From: DASUAL01 sp035763805
GTDB taxonomy: Bacteria; Gemmatimonadota; Gemmatimonadetes; Gemmatimonadales; GWC2-71-9
Direction of reading: 5' to 3'
DNA length: 64,000 bases
Assembly: GCA_035763805.1 (NCBI GenBank)
Contig: DASUAL010000083.1
Span: forward strand, 12,508-76,507
The position numbers were made by a program, and so were the translations under genes. How positions within the stretch are numbered: the stretch's first letter is position 1; every line of letters begins with the position of its first letter. The notes under the pieces were generated by a model. It worked only from the letters and a program-made list of their open reading frames with translations, was not told where the DNA came from and searched no databases. Below are positions 44,901-52,434 of the stretch, one piece after another.

Positions 44901-45277
44901 AGCAGCTCGAGCGGCTGCAGGCGGCGGGCGGTACCTCGGCGGCGGGCCAGCTGGCGCAGGAGGCGCGCGAGCTCGCCCGGCAGCTCGATGCGGGGCGGCT
45001 CGATCAGCAGACGATCCGGCGGCAGGAGCGCCTGTACCGGCGCCTGCTCGACGCGGGCCGCACGCTCTCGGGCAGCGAACCCGACGAGCAGCGGGAGCGC
45101 GTGAGCCGACCGGCGTCCGGCGACAGCGTGCATGTCCCGGAGGTGCTGAAGGCCGGCGCCACGGGCGCGGGCCCGAAGCTCCGCTACCCCACCTGGGAAG
45201 CGCTGCGCAGCCTGACCCCGGAACAGCGTCGGCTCGTGCTCGAGTATTTCCGCAGGCTCAATGCGCCACCGCAATAA
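41996..45277 (+). CDS. DUF4175-like membrane protein with long coiled coil
   Basis: 1093 residues, GTGA overlap with the DUF4159 gene. Two N-terminal helices (AAVLLAGAGGACAIAAGG, AWVAILGVVGLAAWL) and one near 160 precede beta-rich repeats (about 180-480). Residues about 490-1070 are a very Ala/Glu/Gln/Arg-rich coiled coil, ending in TPEQRRLVLEYFRRLN. This architecture matches DUF4175, an envelope-associated family of unknown role. Compositional bias makes many shadow frames on both strands. Confidence 0.8.
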   Translation: MTATAARLRQLGLPHARARAAAVLLAGAGGACAIAAGGLRLAPHVAGVLGAWVAILGVVGLAAWLARRAGADAAPLEVGRLAETAARVRAGSVVGLLAPPPPAGVSADLLALADRRAAQAVERAAPVVSRMLARGTWRGLVGAGLSAAAGAALFVAAAPGAGRAAAFWHPLRTLADARAPVRLSVDRATVRRGDSITVTIDVPAASRATLWTRGPGEPWRSGSMALDSAGHGARRIGPLQADLFLKASSGGRTSGEHRVTVALPAFVAELQLTARYPGYLGRADEPLVPGVDTIAIPEGTVILTNGAASVPVASAAWRHGGSPARARLAVHGSRFSGRLEPLASGSWRLDVATADGGPLEGEAPELRVRVVPDSAPLVMVPVPGGDTTLPLSLRQPLVIDVRDDHGLSRLEVVSWRVSQTGKVGQPLRESLDVSGVGDRAIVQGELDAGRRGLLPGDTLRLRVEAWDNAPTPHAGRSAELALRLPSLEELRAATRAATRDLVTAADSIAASQRDLGDRTRDLAQERSREAAGSRRQPAGAPSSGTLPFQATERAQAVAREQEALERRVAELSKAVEEIARAAQAAGIDDTAFQQRLREVQEMLRRAVTPELEQRLRELQEALAKLDPEATRQALQRLAEAQQQLKAELERSRELFRRAAAEGALASLAADADDLKRRQAEWNQADAVRPDSAAAARERLLAERADSLAAGIEQVAEDLGQPPAGEAGLAAPQEAARRAHAAMRQAAQAAEQGEAPGARAAGAQAEEHLEQVPGALRAQRDSLASAWRTETLAALDRALSETAALAGRQQQVAEALRRGESSARTRSQQAAVEEGTAAVERQIREAAGKHALVSPQLEAALGFAKRQMAAARQQLEQGDPNTGEAAALAEEAVDALNATALALARSRGQVAGAQSGSGFAEAVEQLARLARDQSGLNGQARGLLPMMGMSGQAVLEQLRALAARQRALAEQLERLQAAGGTSAAGQLAQEARELARQLDAGRLDQQTIRRQERLYRRLLDAGRTLSGSEPDEQRERVSRPASGDSVHVPEVLKAGATGAGPKLRYPTWEALRSLTPEQRRLVLEYFRRLNAPPQ

Positions 45278-47021
45278 GGGAATTGTCGCCTGCGCGCTCG
45301 GACTCGCCCTGGCGGCCGGGCCGGGGCCCGTGGCCCGGGCCCAGGCCATCGGCCAGGGCTTCGAGCTGGAGCGCGCGGGTCAGCACCAGCAGGCGGTGAA
45401 CGTGTACTTGACGACCCTGCGGAGCGATCCCACCAACCTCGCGGCGCTGCTCGGGCTCGAGCGGGTGCTCCCGTCGCTCAACCGCCTCCCTGATCTCCTC
45501 CCCCTCGCGCAGCGCGCCGTGGGGGCGAGTCCGCGGAACGCCGCCCTGCGAGGGCTGTTGCTCCGGACCTACGTGGCCGTGAACGAGCCGGACAGCGCGC
45601 GGGCGGTGGCGCTGCGCTGGGCAGCCGACCAACCGCGCGACGAGGCGCCGTACCGCGAGTGGGCGATCGCGCTCGACGACGTCCGCCGGCACGACGAGGC
45701 GCGGCAGGTGCTGCTCCTTGGTCGCCGCGCACTCGGCCGTCCGGGCGCGTTCGGCGTCGAGCTTGGCGAGCTGTTCAAGCGCGTCGGCGATTGGGAGGCC
45801 GCCGCGCGCGAATGGGGCGCGGCGCTGAGCGACGCCCCGGCGCAGCTCCCCAACGCCGCGAGCGCGCTCGCCGAGGCGCCGCCGGAGCAGCGGGAGCGGA
45901 TGGTTCGGGTCATCGTCGCAGGGGATCCCGGGCTGCTCGCGCGGCGGCTGGCGGCGGAGCTGCTCCTCAACTGGAACGAGCCGCAGCGCGCGTGGGCGCT
46001 GTTCGAACCGACGGTGGCGACGCGGTCGTCCGATGCGGCTCACGCGCTGCGGCGGTTCGCCGACCTCGCGAGTGCGCGCAGCACGCCCGAGGCGCGCCGC
46101 GCGCGGGCGTTGGCGCTGGCGCGCTACGCGGAGATGATCCCTGAGCCACTCGCCGCGCGGGCGCGGGCCGAGGCGGCGCGCGCGTTCCTCGCGGCCGGCG
46201 ACCGCGCCGCGGCGCGCGACGTGTTGCAGCGGGTCGCGGCTGACCCGTCGGCCCCGGCCGACGCGCAGGCACTCGCCCAGACCGCGCTCGTCGACGCGCT
46301 GATCGAGGACGGCCAGCTCGCCGAGGCGGCCGCGCGCCTGGCCTCCGACGCTCGGCTCTCGGGGGACGATCGCTCCGCACTGCGCCTCAAGCTCGCGCGC
46401 GCGCAAATCGCCCGCGGGGAGCTGGACCTCGCCGACTCGGCGCTCGCGACCGACTCGAGCGTGGACGCGCTGGCGGTGAAAGGTTGGGTGGCGCTGTATC
46501 GCGGCCAGCTCAAGGACGCGCAGGCGCTGTTCCGGGTGGCCGGGCCCTATGCCGGCGAGCGGCGCGATGCGACCGAGCGCAGCGCGATGCTGGCGCTGCT
46601 GCAGCGGCTCCCCCGTGATCACTTCCCCGAGCTGGGCGACGCGTTGCTGACGCTCGCCCGCGGCGACTCGGCGCGCGCGGTGCAGGCCTTGCGGACGACG
46701 GCCGAGCGGCTGGAGCGGACGGGGCGGGGTAGCGGAGCGCCGGACGTCCTCCTGCTCGCGGGGCGCGTGGCCGCGCGGCTGGGGGCCGAGCAGCAGGAGG
46801 CCGCACTCGCCCTGTTCGCCGAGGTGGTGCGGGCCGACGCCGCGGGAGCGGCCGCGCCCGCGGCGGAGCTCGAGTGGGCGCGGCTGCTGTTGCGCCAGCA
46901 GAAGATCGCCGACGCCATCGCGCACCTCGAGCACCTGATCCTCACCTATCCCGAAAGCGCGGTGGTACCGGAGGCGCGCCGCGAGCTGGAACGCGCGAGA
47001 GGGGCGATTCCGAAGTCGTGA
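45261..47021 (+). CDS. Secreted TPR-repeat protein
   Basis: 586 residues with a signal peptide (ACALGLALAAGPGPVARAQA). The body is alpha-solenoid: QGFELERAGQHQQAVNVYLT, ELFKRVGDWEAAAREWGAAL and more degenerate TPR units to KIADAIAHLEHLILTYPESA. It overlaps the DUF4175-like gene by 17 nt and the next gene by 4 nt, suggesting one envelope-related unit. Confidence 0.8.
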   Translation: MRHRNKGIVACALGLALAAGPGPVARAQAIGQGFELERAGQHQQAVNVYLTTLRSDPTNLAALLGLERVLPSLNRLPDLLPLAQRAVGASPRNAALRGLLLRTYVAVNEPDSARAVALRWAADQPRDEAPYREWAIALDDVRRHDEARQVLLLGRRALGRPGAFGVELGELFKRVGDWEAAAREWGAALSDAPAQLPNAASALAEAPPEQRERMVRVIVAGDPGLLARRLAAELLLNWNEPQRAWALFEPTVATRSSDAAHALRRFADLASARSTPEARRARALALARYAEMIPEPLAARARAEAARAFLAAGDRAAARDVLQRVAADPSAPADAQALAQTALVDALIEDGQLAEAAARLASDARLSGDDRSALRLKLARAQIARGELDLADSALATDSSVDALAVKGWVALYRGQLKDAQALFRVAGPYAGERRDATERSAMLALLQRLPRDHFPELGDALLTLARGDSARAVQALRTTAERLERTGRGSGAPDVLLLAGRVAARLGAEQQEAALALFAEVVRADAAGAAAPAAELEWARLLLRQQKIADAIAHLEHLILTYPESAVVPEARRELERARGAIPKS

Positions 47022-48319
47022 AGCGGAGAGAGTTTGTTCAGACGGTTAGTCGGTTAGGCGGTTGGGCGGTTAGTGCCGATCTGCTGGGTCTCCATCCGTC
47101 TACCCGCCTGACCGCCTATCCGTCTCTTTTGATCCCCATGGACGACTCCCAGTCCGACCACCTCAAGGCCTACGGCGTGACGTATCGCGTCGTCCAGGCC
47201 GGCCTCAAGGCCGAGTGGCTGCTGAACTACCGCGGCGGGTCGTTCCTGCTGCCGGACGGCCAGGCGATCCGGCGCGATGCGGCGCTCGCGGGGGTGAAGG
47301 TCGAGCCGGCGGACGACGGCCAGGTGACCGCCATCCGGGGCGAGATCGAAGGAAGCAACATGGACGCCGTGCCCCTCGAGAAGGCGCCCAAGGTGGCGGT
47401 GTATGTGCCGCCCAACGCGCCCCCGTGGGACGACGCGGTGACGATGGCGCTGCAATACGCCGGCATCCCGTTCGAGAAGGTCTGGGACTTCGAAGTGATG
47501 GCGAATCGGCTCCCGACGTACGACTGGCTGCACCTGCACCACGAGGACTTCACCGGCCAATACTCGAAGTTCTACCTGATCTACGCCGGCGCGCCGTGGC
47601 TCGCCGAGATGGTGCGGTTCAACAGCGATGCGGCGAAGCGGCTCGGATTCGAGACCGTGCCGGGGCTCAAGAAGGCCGTGGCCCGGAAGATCCGCGACTA
47701 CGTCGCGAATGGCGGATTTCTGTTCGCGATGTGCACGGCGACCGAGTCGATCGACCTGGCGCTGGCGGCGGAGCACGTCGACGTCGCGGCGACGTTCGCC
47801 GACGGCACGCCGCTGGACCCGCAGGCCGACGCCAAGCTCGACTGGTCGAACGCCTTCGCCTTCGGCGGCGCGCGGCTCGAGCCGAACCCGTCCGTCGCGA
47901 GCTTCTCCGACATCGACGGGCACCAGGTGAACGCTGGGCCGCGCCGGCAGCCGCTTGGCGCGTTCAAGCTCTTCAACTTCAGCGCCAAGATCGACCCGGT
48001 GCCGACGATGCTGGTCCAGGACCACCGCCAAGTGATCCCGGACTTCTACGGGCTCACGACCTCGTTCATGCGGATCCGCCTCAAACCCAGCGTGATCGTC
48101 CTCGGCGACGAGGAGGGCGCCCCCTGGGTCAAGTACATCCACGGGGACCACGGCAAGGGCACGTGGACCTTCTTCGGCGGGCACGACCCCGAGGACCAGC
48201 AGCACCAGATCGGCGATCCCCCGACCGACCTGTCGCTTCATCCCCACTCTCCGGGCTACCGGCTGATCCTGAACAACGTCCTGTTCCCGGCGGCGAGAAA
48301 GCGCGAGCTCAAGACGTGA
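47018..48319 (+). CDS. ThuA/GATase-like exported protein (family often labelled AsnB)
   Basis: 433 residues from a GTG at 47018 (GTGA overlap). The N-terminus KRREFVQ resembles a twin-arginine signal. The mature part (LLIPMDDSQSDHLKAYGVTY, AEWLLNYRGGSFLLPDGQAI, DWLHLHHEDFTGQYSKFY, GGFLFAMCTATESIDLAL, GTWTFFGGHDPEDQQHQIGD) belongs to a family databases often call asparagine synthetase B. No Ntn glutaminase or synthetase domain is seen, so that label is not adopted. It looks like a ThuA/class-I-amidotransferase fold. The region coding residues 9-36 consists largely of tandem repeats. Confidence 0.75.
   Translation: MKRREFVQTVSRLGGWAVSADLLGLHPSTRLTAYPSLLIPMDDSQSDHLKAYGVTYRVVQAGLKAEWLLNYRGGSFLLPDGQAIRRDAALAGVKVEPADDGQVTAIRGEIEGSNMDAVPLEKAPKVAVYVPPNAPPWDDAVTMALQYAGIPFEKVWDFEVMANRLPTYDWLHLHHEDFTGQYSKFYLIYAGAPWLAEMVRFNSDAAKRLGFETVPGLKKAVARKIRDYVANGGFLFAMCTATESIDLALAAEHVDVAATFADGTPLDPQADAKLDWSNAFAFGGARLEPNPSVASFSDIDGHQVNAGPRRQPLGAFKLFNFSAKIDPVPTMLVQDHRQVIPDFYGLTTSFMRIRLKPSVIVLGDEEGAPWVKYIHGDHGKGTWTFFGGHDPEDQQHQIGDPPTDLSLHPHSPGYRLILNNVLFPAARKRELKT
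47043..47125. repeat. Inverted pair of octamer tracts within a coding region
   Basis: Left tract: CGGTTAGT, CGGTTAGG, CGGTTGGG, CGGTTAG (47043-47073). Right tract (47096-47125) read on the minus strand: CGGATAGG, CGGTCAGG, CGGGTAGA, CGG. The same 8-nt word therefore occurs head to head. It lies within the leader region of the ThuA-like gene. Confidence 0.7.
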
Positions 48320-50838
48320 GCGTTGAGCGGCTGGCGCCCACGGTGCGCGAGCTGGTGCGCGCGGAGATCGCCGCGGCCCACGGGCGCGAAGTGTCGTTCG
48401 TCGCGCGTCCCGACGCGAACGGGCTCATCGTCGAAGCCCGGGTCGTGGCGCGCGGCACGGTGGACGCGGTGCTCGCGCTGCCGGGCATCGCCGGCCGGGG
48501 CGAAATCTTCATTCACAACCACCCGAGCGGCGTGCTCGAGCCGTCCGGCGCGGACCTGTCCGTCGCAGCCCGGCTGCACGACGGCGGCGTGGGGTTCGCG
48601 ATCGTGGACAACGAGGTCACCGACTGCTACGTGGTGGTGGAGTGCCCGCGCCCGCGGGCGACCACCCGACTCGATCCCTTCGACGTCGCCGGACTCCTGG
48701 CCACGCATGGGCCCGTGGCTCGCGCCCTCGGCAGCTTCGAGGACCGGCCGAGCCAGCGGGACATGGCGGCCTACATCGCCGACGTCTACAACGACGGGGG
48801 GGTGGCGCTGCTCGAGGCCGGGACCGGCGTCGGGAAGTCGTTCGCGTATCTCGTCCCGGCGCTCGTGTGGGCGCGCGAGAACGGCGAGCGCACCATCGTC
48901 TCCACCAACACGATCAATCTCCAAGAGCAGCTCGTCGGCAAGGATCTCCCGATCCTCGCCCGCGCGCTCGGCACCGGCGACCACTCGCCGACCTTCGCGC
49001 TGCTCAAGGGGTGGCGGAACTACGTCTGCCTTGCGCGACTGGAGCAGGCGCGAGCGGCCGAGGGATCGCTCTTCGAGGACGAGCGCGGGGCGGAGCTCGA
49101 GGCGCTCACCGCCTGGGCAGGGCGCACCAGCGACGGCAGCCTGGCCGACCTGCCGGACGAGCCGAGCGCCGAGGTGTGGGACGCCGTGGCGGCGGAGTCC
49201 GACCTCTGCACCCGCCTGAAGTGCCCCCATTTCGAGCGCTGCTTCCTGTTCCAGGCGCGGCGTCGCGCGGCCGAGGCCGACGTCGTGGTCGTGAACCACC
49301 ACCTGCTAGCGAGCGACCTCGCGGTCCGCATCGCGTCCGACAACTGGCAGGAAGCCGCGGTGCTGCCGCCCTACCGGCGGCTGGTGCTCGACGAGGCCCA
49401 CCACCTCGAGGACGTTGCCGCGATGCACCTCGGCGCCCAGGTGAGCACACTCGGCGTCCAGCGCCTCCTGTCGCGGCTCGAGCGGAACGGCCGCGGGCTG
49501 CTGCCCACGCTCCGCACCGCGCTCGCGAATCGCGACGATCTGCTTTCCGCGGCGAGCCGCGAGCTGATACAGCAGAGCCTGCACGATGCGCTCGCGGCGG
49601 CGCGCCGGGGGGCGGACGACGTGTTCGCCCTGCTCGCCCGGCGGCTCGAGTCGGAGCCGGGCCAGGCCCCCGTGCTGCGGCTGGGGGACGAGTTCGCGGA
49701 GGATCCGGTCTGGTCCGAGGGGCTGGGCGCGGCGCTCGACAACCTGCTGCTCGCGTTCTCCCGCCTCTCCGACGGCGTGGAGACGGTCGCGGACCGGCTG
49801 TCGCTCGACGATCCCTCGGAGCGTCGTGCACAGCTTGTGAGCGAGCTGCGCGGCGTGGTGCGCCGGCTGGATGCCGTGGCGGCGGGCCTCACCGGCGCGC
49901 TGCGGCCGCCGTCCGGCGGCCCCGCGACGGTGCGCTGGCTGGAGCGCCGCGGGCGGAAGATCGCGAATCTGGCGCTCGCGGCCGTGCCGCTCGACCTGGC
50001 CCCCGTCCTCAAGGAGAACCTGTTCGACCGCGTCGAAACGGTCGTGCTGACGAGTGCGACGCTCGCCGCCGGGGGTGAGTTCGCCTATCTCGAGGAGCGC
50101 CTCGGGCTCGACCTGCCGCCGTCGCGCGTGAAGGCACGCGAGATCCACGCATCACCGTTCGATTTTCCGTCCCAGTGCCTGTTCGGCATCCCGACCGACC
50201 TGCCGGAGCCGCGCGACGACGAGCCGGGGCACGATCGGGCCGTCGCGCGCGTGTTGGTCGAGCTGGCGCACGCGTCGGACGGCGGCATGTTCGTGCTGTT
50301 CACGAGCCACGGCGCGCTGCGGCGCGCGGCCGACGCGGTGCGGCACGAGATCGGCGGGCGCTGGCCGCTGCTGGTGCAGGGCGACGGGCAGCGCGACCAG
50401 CTGCTGCGCCGGTTTCGCGAGGCGGGCTCCGCGGTGCTGCTCGGCACCGACTCCTTTTGGGAGGGCGTGGACGTCCCGGGCCGCGCGCTGCGCGTCCTGA
50501 TCCTCGCGAAGCTCCCCTTCAAGGTGCCGAACGAACCGCTCACTGCGGCGCGGTTGGAGCGGCTCGAAGCGCGCGGGCTCAACGGCTTCATGCACTACCT
50601 CGTCCCCAACGCAGCGCTCAAGCTGAAACAGGGTTTCGGGCGGCTGATCCGCAGCACGACCGACGTCGGCGCCGTGGTGTTGCTTGACCGGCGGGTCGTC
50701 ACCAAGCGCTACGGGCCGCTTATCCTGGAAGGCCTGCCACCGGCGACGCGCGCAGTGGGTCGGTGGGAGGACGTGCGGCGCGCGTGCGAGGACTTCTTTG
50801 CGACTGTGGAAGCGGTAGGGGGCGGTAGGAGGCGGTAG
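48316..50838 (+). CDS. dinG: RadC-like JAB domain fused to a DinG/XPD-family helicase
   Basis: 840 residues from a GTG at 48316. Residues 1-110 form a JAB/MPN domain: Glu25, then FIHNHPSGVLEPSGAD, an exact HxHx7SxxD (His67, His69, Ser77, Asp80), as in RadC. Residues 140-830 are a DinG helicase: Walker A EAGTGVGKS (about 167-175), four Cys of an Fe-S cluster (YVCLAR, CTRLKCPHFERC), the DEAH box LVLDEAHHLEDVA, and motif VI QGFGRLIRSTTDVGAVVLLD. DinG unwinds R-loops and other 5'-tailed DNA. In Firmicutes an exonuclease domain occupies this N-terminal position. The C-terminal residues come from a repeat tract. Confidence 0.9.
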   Translation: MSVERLAPTVRELVRAEIAAAHGREVSFVARPDANGLIVEARVVARGTVDAVLALPGIAGRGEIFIHNHPSGVLEPSGADLSVAARLHDGGVGFAIVDNEVTDCYVVVECPRPRATTRLDPFDVAGLLATHGPVARALGSFEDRPSQRDMAAYIADVYNDGGVALLEAGTGVGKSFAYLVPALVWARENGERTIVSTNTINLQEQLVGKDLPILARALGTGDHSPTFALLKGWRNYVCLARLEQARAAEGSLFEDERGAELEALTAWAGRTSDGSLADLPDEPSAEVWDAVAAESDLCTRLKCPHFERCFLFQARRRAAEADVVVVNHHLLASDLAVRIASDNWQEAAVLPPYRRLVLDEAHHLEDVAAMHLGAQVSTLGVQRLLSRLERNGRGLLPTLRTALANRDDLLSAASRELIQQSLHDALAAARRGADDVFALLARRLESEPGQAPVLRLGDEFAEDPVWSEGLGAALDNLLLAFSRLSDGVETVADRLSLDDPSERRAQLVSELRGVVRRLDAVAAGLTGALRPPSGGPATVRWLERRGRKIANLALAAVPLDLAPVLKENLFDRVETVVLTSATLAAGGEFAYLEERLGLDLPPSRVKAREIHASPFDFPSQCLFGIPTDLPEPRDDEPGHDRAVARVLVELAHASDGGMFVLFTSHGALRRAADAVRHEIGGRWPLLVQGDGQRDQLLRRFREAGSAVLLGTDSFWEGVDVPGRALRVLILAKLPFKVPNEPLTAARLERLEARGLNGFMHYLVPNAALKLKQGFGRLIRSTTDVGAVVLLDRRVVTKRYGPLILEGLPPATRAVGRWEDVRRACEDFFATVEAVGGGRRR

Positions 50839-50873
50839 GAGGCGGTAGGGAGGCGGTAAGGGGCGGTAGGAGG
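50812..50873. repeat. Tandem GCGGTAGGAG tract at the 3' end of the JAB-DinG gene
   Basis: About six copies of a 10-nt unit (GCGGTAGGGG, GCGGTAGGAG, GCGGTAGGAG, GCGGTAGGGAG, GCGGTAAGGG, GCGGTAGGAG), one with an extra G. It codes the last residues of DinG (EAVGGGRRR, stop TAG inside the unit) and forms the 5' region of the next gene. Confidence 0.75.
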
Positions 50874-50882
50874 GTACATTGA

Positions 50883-51179
50883 ATGCTCCTGGTGCTGTGG
50901 ATGTTCGAGGCGAAGGCGGGCGCCGAGGACGACTTCGCGCGGGCGTACGGGCCCGATGGCGACTGGGCACAGCTGTTCCGACGCAGCCCCGGATACCTCG
51001 AGACGCAGCTCGTCCGGGACGTCGCTGTCCCACGGCGGTTCCTGACGATCGATCGCTGGGCGTCGCGACAAGCCTTCGAGGAGTTCAAGGCGTCCTGCAA
51101 GGGCGAGTACGACGCGCTCGACGCGCGTTGCCAGCAGCTCACGCGGAGCGAGCGGCTCATCGGGCATTTCGAGCAGTAG
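50883..51179 (+). CDS. Antibiotic-biosynthesis-monooxygenase-like (ABM) small protein
   Basis: 98 residues: LLVLWMFEAKAGAEDDFARA, GDWAQLFRRSPGYLETQLVR, RRFLTIDRWASRQAFEEFKA. A dimeric ferredoxin-like fold of the ABM/DUF family. The usual role ranges from heme degradation to quinol oxidation; no catalytic residue can be assigned. It is downstream of DinG after the repeat tract. Confidence 0.75.
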   Translation: MLLVLWMFEAKAGAEDDFARAYGPDGDWAQLFRRSPGYLETQLVRDVAVPRRFLTIDRWASRQAFEEFKASCKGEYDALDARCQQLTRSERLIGHFEQ

Positions 51180-51264
51180 GTAGCTCGTCCGGGTGGGAAC
51201 CCCGGGGTCTCCCACCGAGGTTACGAACGCATCCCGTCATGCGTAGGATCACATAGGTGACTAC

Positions 51265-52434
51265 GTGACCCACTTCAGCAAGCGGCTCTCCGCCCTCCCC
51301 AGCTACCCCATGGCCGAGATCCCGGGCATCAAGCGCCGGTTGATCAAGCGAGGCGTGGACGTCATCGACGTGGGCGCGGGCGACGCCGATTTGCCGCCGC
51401 CCAGGGCGGCGGTCGAGGCGCTCGCCCACGCCGCGCGCGATCCGGCGATGAGCCGCTACGCCTTCCAGCTCGGGCTGCCGGCGTTCCGCGAAGCGGCGGC
51501 GGCGTACCTCGAGCGGCGGTTCGGCGTGCGGGTAGACCCGTTTACCGAGCTCCAACCACTGCTCGGCTCGAAGGAGGGGATCGCGCATCTCGCGATGGCG
51601 GTGCTCGACCCGGGTGATGTGGCGGTGGTGCCCGAGCCGGGCTACCCCGTGTACGAAGGTGGTACGCTGCTCGCGGGTGGCGAGCCGCACCGCTATGCAT
51701 TGACGCCGCGCACGGGATTTCTGCTCGAGCTCGACGACGTCCCCACCGAGGTGCTGCGGCGTGTGAGGCTCGTCTATCTCAACTATCCCAACAATCCGAC
51801 GGCCGCGGTGGCGACGCGCGAGTATCTCGAGCGGACGGTCGCGCTGTGCCGCCGGCACGACATCGTCATCGCGTACGACAATCCGTACTGCGAGATCACG
51901 TTCGACGACTACGTAGCGCCGAGCATCTTCGAGATCCCCGGGGCGCGGGATGTCGCGGTCGAGTTCCACTCGCTCTCGAAGAGCTTCTGCATGACCGGAT
52001 GGCGGCTCGGCTGGGCCGCGGGACGCGCGGAGCTCATCGCCGCCCTCACGCGCGTGAAGAACTACGTGGACACGGGCGCGTTCCTCGCGGTCCAGGCCGC
52101 GGGCGCCGCGGTGCTGCCCCAGGCGGAGCGCCTGGCGCGTGCGTACGTGGCGCAGTTCAAGGAGCGGCGGGACGCCGTGCTACCGGTGCTCCGGGCGCAC
52201 GGGTTTGAGCCCGAGACGCCGCGGGCCACGATGTACGTCTGGGTGCCGCTTCCCGAGGGCGTCCCATCGGCAGTGTTCCAGCGCCGCGCGCTGGACGACG
52301 CGGGCGTCGTCATTCTCCCCGGCTCGGGCTTCGGCGCGGGCGGGGAGGGATTCTTCCGCGTCGCGCTCACCGTCGCCGCGTCTCGCCTCGTCGAGGCCGC
52401 GGAGCGGCTGGGAAAGGTGTTGGCCGCTGTTTGA
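51265..52434 (+). CDS. PLP-dependent class I/II aminotransferase, LL-DAP-aminotransferase-like
   Basis: 389 residues from a GTG at 51265. RLSALPSYPMAEIPGIKRRL, DVGAGDADLPPPRAAVEALA, LNYPNNPTAAVATREYLE and the PLP-lysine motif SLSKSFCMTGWRLGWAAG are typical of fold-type I aminotransferases near DapL/AlaT. The substrate cannot be told without active-site comparison. Confidence 0.88.
   Translation: MTHFSKRLSALPSYPMAEIPGIKRRLIKRGVDVIDVGAGDADLPPPRAAVEALAHAARDPAMSRYAFQLGLPAFREAAAAYLERRFGVRVDPFTELQPLLGSKEGIAHLAMAVLDPGDVAVVPEPGYPVYEGGTLLAGGEPHRYALTPRTGFLLELDDVPTEVLRRVRLVYLNYPNNPTAAVATREYLERTVALCRRHDIVIAYDNPYCEITFDDYVAPSIFEIPGARDVAVEFHSLSKSFCMTGWRLGWAAGRAELIAALTRVKNYVDTGAFLAVQAAGAAVLPQAERLARAYVAQFKERRDAVLPVLRAHGFEPETPRATMYVWVPLPEGVPSAVFQRRALDDAGVVILPGSGFGAGGEGFFRVALTVAASRLVEAAERLGKVLAAV

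Noticed and set aside
42829..45349. Minus-strand open frames of about 700 codons opposite the DUF4175-like gene
   Set aside because: Composition mirrors the Ala/Gln/Glu-rich coiled coil; no domain, no ribosome site. Shadows.
47018..48319. Annotation as asparagine synthetase B
   Set aside because: No N-terminal Cys glutaminase or PPi-loop synthetase domain; the label used for this family is not supported by the sequence.
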